Assembly (NCBI GenBank): GCA_002868985.1
Contig: PKTV01000423.1
Span: forward strand, 1 to 10,719
From: Desulfobacteraceae bacterium
GTDB lineage: Bacteria > Desulfobacterota > Desulfobacteria > Desulfobacterales > UBA11574
Length of the DNA: 10,719 nucleotides
Reading direction: 5' to 3'
Under the pieces are notes generated by a model. It searched no databases. It was not told the origin of the DNA and saw only the letters and a list, made by a program, of their open reading frames with translations. Shown in pieces: positions 5,523 to 10,719 of this stretch; the first letter of the stretch is position 1; the number at the start of each line of letters is the position of its first letter. The position numbers and the translations under genes are program-made.

Positions 5523-5846
5523 ATGGAAAAGATGAGCTATTTAAAAGATGTTGTAACGCTTCAATTAAACGAGAAAATATGCTCGGGTTGCGGGATGTGC
5601 GTCGTCGTATGCCCTCACGCGGTTCTGAGCATGAACAACAGGAAAGTTCAAATTGAAAACAGGGATGCCTGCATGGAGTGTGGGGCTTGTGCAATGAATT
5701 GTCCCACAGAAGCGCTCACTGTTCAGGCTGGTGTTGGCTGTGCCGCGGCTGTTATCAATTCAGCTCTGGGTAGAGAAGGATCCTGTTGCTGTGTCATCGA
5801 AACCAAGAACGAACCTGGCAAAGACCAAAGTAAAAGCTGCTGTTAA
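5523..5846 (+). CDS. hgcB: HgcB, ferredoxin-like partner of HgcA in mercury methylation
   Basis: HgcB is a small 2[4Fe-4S] protein thought to reduce the HgcA corrinoid and to bind Hg(II) or methylmercury through extra cysteines. Counting from ATG 5517, cluster motifs are CSGCGMCVVVCP (Cys22, 25, 28, 32) and CMECGACAMNCP (Cys52, 55, 58, 62). A further Cys75 in GVGCAAAV matches the family's extra Cys, and the protein ends in a Cys pair, SKSCC, another HgcB hallmark. There is an additional CCC cluster at 90-92. At 107-109 residues it is longer than the ~95 of the Pseudodesulfovibrio protein. Starts at 5517, 5523 and 5532 are possible; AAAGG at 5509-5513 best suits 5523 (9-base spacing). It lies downstream of hgcA, separated by a palindromic element. 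Confidence 0.93.
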   Translation: MEKMSYLKDVVTLQLNEKICSGCGMCVVVCPHAVLSMNNRKVQIENRDACMECGACAMNCPTEALTVQAGVGCAAAVINSALGREGSCCCVIETKNEPGKDQSKSCC

Positions 5847-5990
5847 TCCTATCACCGAAAGGCATTTCTTTCGTCTTAAAATTCATCACCCCATATGCGT
5901 TTTCCTGAGTTTTCAAGCCGACATGTTTTTTTTCAGTGGAAAGTGTATGATTTTGCGGCACCATGTTGCAAAAATCAACAAAAACAACTC

Positions 5991-6019
5991 TTGACAATTT
6001 TGATTTTAGAAATTAAAAG
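5991..6019 (+). promoter_or_regulatory. Possible promoter of the nuo operon
   Basis: TTGACA (perfect -35) at 5991-5996, a 17-base spacer, and TAAAAG (4 of 6) at 6014-6019, in an AT-rich stretch about 85 bases before nuoA. Confidence 0.45.
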
Positions 6020-6034
6020 AACTTCTTTGGCAAA

Positions 6035-6073
6035 TGAGGTTCAATTAGAATGCCTCACCAGGCGTTTTTTTTT
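6035..6073 (+). terminator. Short intrinsic terminator with competing hairpin in the nuoA leader
   Basis: GCCT (6052-6055) pairs with AGGC (6060-6063) around CACC, followed by G and nine T (6065-6073): a weak-stemmed terminator. TGAGG (6035-6039) can instead pair with CCTCA (6053-6057), which would block it. The element lies after the proposed promoter and before nuoA, so it could be an attenuator; it could also simply end hgcB transcripts. Confidence 0.45.
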
Positions 6074-6107
6074 GCGCTAAAATAACCGGCTCATTAGGAT
6101 CGTGGAA

Positions 6108-6506
6108 ATGACGGAAACCGCCCTTTTAGACTACATGTACATCTTTCTTTTCCTAGTTGTAGGATTTATTGGAGGATTTGCACCTTTTATTATCAACTGG
6201 TTTATCCGCCCCAAAAGAACACATCTAAATAAATCTCTGAATACATACGAATGCGGGATGGATATTTACGGAAAAGCCTGGGATTACCGTTACGGCGTTT
6301 CCTATTACCTTTACGCACTCATTTTTCTCGCATTTGATGTCGATATCCTGTATCTGTTTCCGGTTGCAGCGGCCTTTGACAAGGTATCCGGCATTCGTGG
6401 AATTGTGGAGTTTTTCATCTTTTTGGGCATTCTGATCCTGGCCATCGTTTATGCTTGGGCTAAAGGAGTCTTCACGTGGGAGAGGAAAATAAAAGTTCGC
6501 CGATAA
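6108..6506 (+). CDS. nuoA: NADH-quinone oxidoreductase (complex I) subunit A
   Basis: About 132 residues, normal for NuoA, with three membrane helices: [40 protein letters not shown] and [20 protein letters not shown]. The loop between the first two contains YECGMD and the second helix [10 protein letters not shown], both family hallmarks near the quinone channel. ATG 6108 is favoured over GTG 6102, because TAGGA at 6095-6099 is 8 bases from the ATG and only 2 from the GTG. Its 3' end overlaps nuoB by 31 bases. It is the first gene of the operon. Confidence 0.95.
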   Translation: MTETALLDYMYIFLFLVVGFIGGFAPFIINWFIRPKRTHLNKSLNTYECGMDIYGKAWDYRYGVSYYLYALIFLAFDVDILYLFPVAAAFDKVSGIRGIVEFFIFLGILILAIVYAWAKGVFTWERKIKVRR

Positions 6507-7108
6507 GACCCGACTTAGATGCATATGCCGCATATTTAAAGTCTGAATCCTGTCGACCGGTTGTCGAACAAGGCAGAGAATATGGTGAAGGGCCTCTGTT
6601 GCGCATGAAGTTGGCCGACACCATTATGAAGCTGTGCCAGGCGAATTCACTGTGGCCCATGACCTTCGGCATCGCTTGCTGCGCAATAGAGATGATGGGA
6701 ACCGGTATGGCCCGTTTCGACATCTCCAGATATGGATCTGAAGTTTTCAGACCGTCGCCCAGACAATCGGATCTGATGATTGTGGCCGGAACGGTGAACA
6801 AAAAACTTGCTCCGGTACTTTTGACGCTCTACGAACAAATGCCGTCTCCCAAGTGGGTCATTGCCCTGGGCAACTGCGCTATCTCAGGAGGACCCTTCAA
6901 GGTCAAGGAAAATTATAATATCATCGAGGGCGCCGACAAACTGATCCCTGTGGATGTCTATGTTCCCGGCTGCCCCCCCCGTCCGGAAGGTCTCATCGAA
7001 GGGATTCTTAAAGTTCAGGAAAAGATTACCGGCATCCGTCATCCAATTCCCCAGAATCGTCATCCCAAATCTCCTTTGAAAAAAATAAAAGGATTGAGGG
7101 TGAAGTAA
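6476..7108 (+). CDS. nuoB: Complex I subunit B, carries the N2 [4Fe-4S] cluster
   Basis: NuoB passes electrons from the cluster chain to quinone. The N2 ligands are visible: the tandem Cys68-Cys69 in [11 protein letters not shown], Cys134 in [10 protein letters not shown] and Cys166 in [11 protein letters not shown]. The start is GTG at 6476, with AAAGGAG 7 bases before it, inside the end of nuoA. At 210 residues it has a Lys/Arg-rich C-terminal tail beyond the usual fold. An eight-C run encodes the CysProProArg segment; the frame is intact across it. Its stop overlaps the nuoC start (TAATG), showing tight coupling. Confidence 0.96.
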   Translation: MGEENKSSPIRPDLDAYAAYLKSESCRPVVEQGREYGEGPLLRMKLADTIMKLCQANSLWPMTFGIACCAIEMMGTGMARFDISRYGSEVFRPSPRQSDLMIVAGTVNKKLAPVLLTLYEQMPSPKWVIALGNCAISGGPFKVKENYNIIEGADKLIPVDVYVPGCPPRPEGLIEGILKVQEKITGIRHPIPQNRHPKSPLKKIKGLRVK

Positions 7109-7653
7109 TGGCAAAACAAAACAAAGATTATAATAAAGATTTTCTGCATCAAGGATTTGATGCCGCCGAGACGGACTATGACCAGCGGGGATATCACCTG
7201 GACGTTGTGTTGGATGTGAATCAGGTTCGAAAATTTGCCCAAACAGCCTATGACCTTGGTTTCTATATCGTATTTGTTGCAGGGCTTCATGTTCGGCCGG
7301 ATGAAGGGCACGATAAGGAGTGTTCCGGCCTGGAGGTGGTTTATCAATTTGCACGGTATGATCAACTGTATCGGATTAAGGGACGCGTTTCCGTGCCCAA
7401 TACCCTCGAGATTCCAAGCATATCCGATATTTATCAGGGAGCTGACTGGCATGAAAGAGAAACCCGCGATTTTTATGGTGTTGTTTTTGACGGTCATCCC
7501 AACATGAAACCCCTTCTGCTTTCTGAAGAAGATCCGGACTTTCATCCGCTGTTAAAGGAAGAAAAAAAGCTGAAATCTCTTGACGAGGTTTCTTGGCAGC
7601 CAGAGGCGCCGGAAGTTGCAAAAGGAGAAACCGAGGCCGAAACCGGCCAATAG
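7108..7653 (+). CDS. nuoC: Complex I subunit C (30 kDa subunit)
   Basis: 181 residues. The 30 kDa signature is at 116-138: ERETRDFYGVVFDGHPNMKP, followed by LLL. The N-terminal alpha/beta domain is present (LDVVLDVNQVRKFAQTAYDLGFY). The N-terminus is somewhat short, and the C-terminal tail is acidic and Lys-rich (KLKSLDEVSWQPEAPEVAKG). NuoC helps hold the hydrophilic Q module together. NuoC is separate here and not fused to NuoD as in Escherichia coli. The start overlaps the nuoB stop by one base. Confidence 0.95.
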   Translation: MAKQNKDYNKDFLHQGFDAAETDYDQRGYHLDVVLDVNQVRKFAQTAYDLGFYIVFVAGLHVRPDEGHDKECSGLEVVYQFARYDQLYRIKGRVSVPNTLEIPSISDIYQGADWHERETRDFYGVVFDGHPNMKPLLLSEEDPDFHPLLKEEKKLKSLDEVSWQPEAPEVAKGETEAETGQ

Positions 7654-7691
7654 TATGACTTTATAACCGACGATAAAAAGACAAATTCATC

Positions 7692-8804
7692 ATGCTCGAA
7701 TCAGAATATCAGGAACAGAACCGCTTCTTTTTAAATATGGGCCCCCAGCATCCCAGCACCCACGGCGTGCTTCTCATTGTGCTGGAGATGGAAGGTGAAT
7801 ACGTCCTCGATCCCCAACCGGTGCTCGGGTTTATCCACCGAATGCACGAAAAGATGGGAGAGTCCAGACCTTGTCAGGGCTTTATGCCCAATACTGCCAG
7901 GATGGATTATGTTTGTGCGCTTCCTTACAATCACGGGTACGTTTCTCTCATTGAGCGAAAAGCGGGAATCGAGGTCCCAAAAAGAGCGGAGTATATCCGG
8001 GTCATTACATCGGAGCTGAACCGGGTTGCCAGCCACCTGCTCTGGCTCGGCGCCTACCTTCTCGATCTTGGTGCGTTTACCCCCATTCTTTACGGTTTTG
8101 ATGACCGTGAACACATCTTAGATATTTTAGAAAGCATTACTGGTTCCAGACTCACTTACTGCTATTACCGTTTTGGCGGTGTATACCAGGATATCGACGA
8201 CACGTTTATAGAGGCGACCCGAGCCTTTATTAAACGACTGCGCAAACGTTACGTGATTTATGAGAAGCTGGTGACCAAAAATATTATTTTCATCAAACGT
8301 GCGGAAAACATCGGAATTGTTTCGCCGGATATGGCGCTTCGATACGGCATGACCGGTCCGAACCTGAGAGGATCGGGTATTGCTTATGATGTTCGCAAGA
8401 ATGAACCGTATTCTGTTTATCCTGAATTTGATTTTGAGATTCCGGTTGGAGAACAAGGGGACTGTCTGGACCGATATATGGTTCGTGTCCGGGAGATCGA
8501 ACAAAGCCTCAGGATTATAGAGCAGGCGCTGGATCGGCTGCCGGATGGACCGATTCGAGCCAAGGTGCCAAAGAATATAAAGCTGACTCCCGGTGACTGC
8601 AATTTCGCCGTGGAAGCTGCAAGAGGAGAGCTGTCATACTACCTGGTGGGAGATGGAACGAGTACCCCATACAGGTTGAAAATCAGGGTTCCGTCATATT
8701 CCAACTTAAGCTGTCTCCCGGAGCTGGCACGCGGGATTCTATTGCCCGACCTGGTTTCTATTTTGGGGAGCTTCGATCTGGTGATACCGGAAATCGATCG
8801 GTAG
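7692..8804 (+). CDS. nuoD: Complex I subunit D (49 kDa, quinone-site subunit)
   Basis: 370 residues. NuoD forms the quinone pocket with NuoB and descends from [NiFe]-hydrogenase large subunits. Family blocks are in order: NMGPQHPSTHGVLLIVLEMEG (15-35), the HRMHEK block (49-54), TSELNRVASHLLWLG, GSRLTYCYYRFGGV, TGPNLRGSGIAYDVRKNEPY, and the C-terminal end SILGSFDLVIPEIDR. The start at 7692 is 38 bases after nuoC with only a weak ribosome binding site. It is followed by a 266 bp non-coding gap, where nuoE, nuoF and nuoG would stand in a 14-subunit operon. Confidence 0.96.
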   Translation: MLESEYQEQNRFFLNMGPQHPSTHGVLLIVLEMEGEYVLDPQPVLGFIHRMHEKMGESRPCQGFMPNTARMDYVCALPYNHGYVSLIERKAGIEVPKRAEYIRVITSELNRVASHLLWLGAYLLDLGAFTPILYGFDDREHILDILESITGSRLTYCYYRFGGVYQDIDDTFIEATRAFIKRLRKRYVIYEKLVTKNIIFIKRAENIGIVSPDMALRYGMTGPNLRGSGIAYDVRKNEPYSVYPEFDFEIPVGEQGDCLDRYMVRVREIEQSLRIIEQALDRLPDGPIRAKVPKNIKLTPGDCNFAVEAARGELSYYLVGDGTSTPYRLKIRVPSYSNLSCLPELARGILLPDLVSILGSFDLVIPEIDR

Positions 8805-8830
8805 AAAATGTATAGGCGCTTATTTTTTCG

Positions 8831-8895
8831 TTGCCACGGAGACACTAAGGCACGAAGAAAAAATAATAAATATATTTTTTGTGCCTTTGTGGCAA
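8831..8895. repeat. Inverted repeat of the 'CCACGGAGACAC' type between nuoD and nuoH
   Basis: TTGCCAC (8831-8837) pairs with GTGGCAA (8889-8895), AAGGCAC (8847-8853) pairs with GTGCCTT (8881-8887), and the arms continue into A/T-rich complementary runs. The left arm has nine extra bases. The sequence resembles the widespread intergenic 'CCACGGAG-ACAC-AGGCAC' repeats that I recall from many delta-proteobacterial genomes. Confidence 0.65.
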
Positions 8896-8910
8896 TAAAT
8901 ATCTAAATTA

Positions 8911-8988
8911 TTAACTTTGAAGTAATTAAAGTTGTAGAATTCTAAAAAGTTAATATTAAAATTCGGAGCACAGCGACTCCTTAACTTT
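8911..8988. repeat. Cluster of TTAACTTT direct and inverted copies
   Basis: TTAACTTT at 8911-8918 and again at 8981-8988, with its complement AAAGTTAA at 8946-8953. A GGAG...CTCC dyad lies at 8965-8980. It is AT-rich, with no ORF. It may be part of a composite palindromic insertion or a regulatory site ahead of nuoH. Confidence 0.45.
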
Positions 8989-9070
8989 AGCTCACTTGTA
9001 ACTTTTTCGATTTGGCTTGGGTATGGCTTTGAGTAAACCAACTTTTCGAACTATTTATTAACTAAAGAAT

Positions 9071-10054
9071 ATGGAAACGATTTCAATACTACCGCCTGAA
9101 CTGATCCGGATGGTGATCGCCGCCGTCATCATCATTTCATTCCTTTTTCTCAACGCCATTATGATGGGGTATGCGGAGCGGAAAATCGCAGGACACGTTC
9201 AACGGCGTCCCGGCCCCATGGAAGTGGGGTCACACGGCATCCTTCAAATGGTTGTCGATGGTGTAAAGCTGGTGGGAAAAGAGTTGCTGATCCCGTTCAA
9301 TGTGGATCGTACCCTCTTTAGGGTGGCGCCGCTTTTGTCATTTACGCCGGTGATTCTTCCCCTTCTTGTGATCCCCTTTAGTGAAAAACTTCAGGCAAGG
9401 GATTTGAATCTGGGTCTTATTTTCATTGTTACCATGGGCTCCGTCAATGTCATGGCGCTTTTGGTCGGCGGATGGGGCTCCAATAACAAATACTCTATGT
9501 TCGGCGCCATGCGGGCCGTAGCCCAATCCATTGCTTATGAAATCCCGATTTTGCTTTCATTACTCGCCGTAGCTCTCATGTGTAATACGTTCAGTCTTAA
9601 GGAAATTGTCGGCGCACAACAAAACATCTGGTTCGTTTTTTTACAACCGGTGGCCTTTATCATATACATTGTTGCAGGACTTGCAGAAACCAACCGTAAT
9701 CCATTTGACCTTCCGGAGGCTGAAAGCGAACTCACAGCAGGGTTTCACACCGAATACAGCGGAATGGGATTTTCACTTTTTTTTATAGGAGAGTACACCA
9801 ATATGTTCATCGTCGCTTCGTTGGCGACGGTTTTATTTTTAGGCGGCTGGCACGGACCTCATCTTCCCTACGGTGAATACCTGGGTGTGATCTGGTTTTT
9901 TCTGAAGGTCTATTTTCTGTTGTTTCTTATGATTATGGTGCGATGGACATATCCCCGGGTACGTTTCGATCAATTGCTTAACTTTGCCTGGAAGTATTTG
10001 GTCCCCTTTTCTCTTGTGAATCTTTTGATAACAGCAGTGCTTGTTAAACTATGA
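9071..10054 (+). CDS. nuoH: Complex I subunit H (membrane subunit joining the Q module to the pump arm)
   Basis: 327 residues with about eight membrane helices. Hallmarks: AERKIAGHVQRRPGP (36-49), then GVKLVGKELLIP (64-75) at the quinone tunnel, and the acidic segment AETNRNPFDLPEAESELTAG (205-224) with Glu206, Asp213, Glu216, Glu218 and Glu220, followed by HTEYSG and FIGEYTNM. The ATG at 9071 is preceded only by a weak AAAGAA. It is the first gene after the nuoD-nuoH gap, and its stop overlaps the nuoI start by ATGA. Confidence 0.96.
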   Translation: METISILPPELIRMVIAAVIIISFLFLNAIMMGYAERKIAGHVQRRPGPMEVGSHGILQMVVDGVKLVGKELLIPFNVDRTLFRVAPLLSFTPVILPLLVIPFSEKLQARDLNLGLIFIVTMGSVNVMALLVGGWGSNNKYSMFGAMRAVAQSIAYEIPILLSLLAVALMCNTFSLKEIVGAQQNIWFVFLQPVAFIIYIVAGLAETNRNPFDLPEAESELTAGFHTEYSGMGFSLFFIGEYTNMFIVASLATVLFLGGWHGPHLPYGEYLGVIWFFLKVYFLLFLMIMVRWTYPRVRFDQLLNFAWKYLVPFSLVNLLITAVLVKL

Positions 10055-10494
10055 AACAATATTTTTCAGAGCTCTATACCGGCGGAAAGAGTTTGGTTGA
10101 AGGACTCGGCGTCACCATGAAGGCGCTGTTCCAACCTATTGTTACGGTGCAGTATCCCAGGGAAGAGATTGATATTACGCCCAATTTTCGGGGGCACATC
10201 GATCTTATTCTGGACCCGAAGAAAAATTCATATCTGTGCATCAGCTGCGGAATGTGTCAAAAATCCTGCCCTTCCGACTGTATCAAAATCAAAGGTAAAA
10301 AAATGGAGGGAGAAAAAAAGAAGAGCCTGGTTCTTTTTGAGCTGGACTTTACCAAATGCAGCCTGTGCGGGACATGTGTTGAGGTCTGCCCAAAAGACGC
10401 ACTTGAGTATTCCCAGGATTACAACCTGGCGGCCTTTACCAAGGAAGCATTTCACTTTGATATCCTCAAACGGCTGGAGGAACGGAGAATATGA
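10051..10494 (+). CDS. nuoI: Complex I subunit I, 2[4Fe-4S] electron carrier
   Basis: 147 residues. Two cluster motifs: CISCGMCQKSCP (Cys63, 66, 69, 73) and CSLCGTCVEVCP (Cys103, 106, 109, 113), which hold N6a and N6b next to N2. The N-terminus has the amphipathic GLGVTMKALFQPIVTVQYP segment typical of the family. In an enzyme without NuoEFG this subunit would be near the entry point for electrons from ferredoxin or a similar donor; that is inference. It overlaps both nuoH and nuoJ by four bases. Confidence 0.96.
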   Translation: MKQYFSELYTGGKSLVEGLGVTMKALFQPIVTVQYPREEIDITPNFRGHIDLILDPKKNSYLCISCGMCQKSCPSDCIKIKGKKMEGEKKKSLVLFELDFTKCSLCGTCVEVCPKDALEYSQDYNLAAFTKEAFHFDILKRLEERRI

Positions 10495-10719
10495 CCTTTT
10501 ACCAGATCATTGCCGAAGGGCTTTTTTTCGCATTTGTTATTCTGGTGATATTGGGAAGCCTCATTACCATCCGAGCCAAAATTCTCATGCAAACGGTTTT
10601 GGGGCTGGCTGTGGCACTTCTCGGCGTTGCCGGTATTTATTTCTATCTGGGAAGTATGTTTCTCACCCTGATGCAGATTCTCGTCTATGTCGGCGCCATC
10701 TGTATCGTTCTGGTATTCG
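10491..10719 (+). CDS. nuoJ: Complex I subunit J, 3' truncated by window end
   Basis: The first 76 codons are present and the frame is still open at the last base. It reads MTFYQIIAEGLFFAFVILVI, then ...RAKILMQTVLGLAVALLGVAGIYFYL and LMQILVYVGAICIVLVF, the first three membrane helices of NuoJ. The VYVGAICIVLVF helix is the conserved one with a pi-bulge in solved structures. GGAGG lies 10 bases before the ATG, which overlaps the nuoI stop (ATGA). nuoK, L, M and N are expected beyond the window. Confidence 0.93.
   Translation, partial: MTFYQIIAEGLFFAFVILVILGSLITIRAKILMQTVLGLAVALLGVAGIYFYLGSMFLTLMQILVYVGAICIVLVF

Noticed and set aside
5856..5873. CGAAAG/CTTTCG hairpin after hgcB as a terminator
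   Set aside because: The stem is only 6 bp and no T-run follows.
6970..6981. Eight-C run in nuoB as a possible frameshift
   Set aside because: The frame is intact and encodes the conserved GCPPRPE motif.
1..10719. tRNA, rRNA, CRISPR array or transposase genes
   Set aside because: I looked and saw no cloverleaf, rRNA segment, regularly spaced direct repeats or transposase-like protein.

Overview
The window looks like chromosome of a sulfate-reducing Desulfobacterota bacterium (Desulfobacterales-like). Two things point there: an hgcA-hgcB mercury-methylation pair, and a complex I operon that runs nuoABCD-HIJ with no nuoE, nuoF or nuoG between D and H. Base composition is moderate, and AT-rich intergenic DNA is crowded with palindromic repeats. 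The taxon is inferred from gene content and not proven.

Layout. (1) 1-1542: the 3' part of a ChaN-type (haem-binding-like) protein and its C-terminal PDZ domain, read in one frame but split by an in-frame TAA at 1183-1185. (2) 1543-3229: mostly non-coding. It holds two diverged copies of a ~200 bp dispersed repeat, a minus-strand XRE-type regulator with a Cys/Trp-rich 'two-CW' tail, a possible 35-codon minus-strand ORF, and a strong candidate ~78 nt small RNA on the minus strand with its own promoter, two anti-Shine-Dalgarno tracts and an intrinsic terminator. (3) 3230-3586: a VOC/glyoxalase-fold protein, followed at once by a 141 bp palindromic MITE-like element. (4) 3865-5846: a promoter, a small heavy-metal-associated (HMA) protein, then hgcA and hgcB. 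hgcA appears to start at 4162 behind a good ribosome binding site and to read through a UGA at 4243 that follows a Cys codon. A bacterial SECIS-like hairpin lies at the right distance, so this HgcA may be a selenoprotein. A ~177 bp palindrome separates hgcA from hgcB. (5) 5991-10719: promoter and possible attenuator, then nuoA, B, C, D, a 266 bp repeat-filled gap, nuoH, I and the start of nuoJ, which runs off the window.

How the genes work together. HMA-HgcA-HgcB form a plausible unit for binding Hg(II), methylating it on the HgcA corrinoid and reducing that corrinoid through HgcB. The nuo genes encode the membrane arm and the connecting (Q) module of an 11-subunit-type complex I without an NADH-input module, probably fed by ferredoxin or another reduced carrier. 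The most notable observations are the candidate Sec-HgcA, the candidate C-rich sRNA, and the way palindromic elements sit right after several stop codons.
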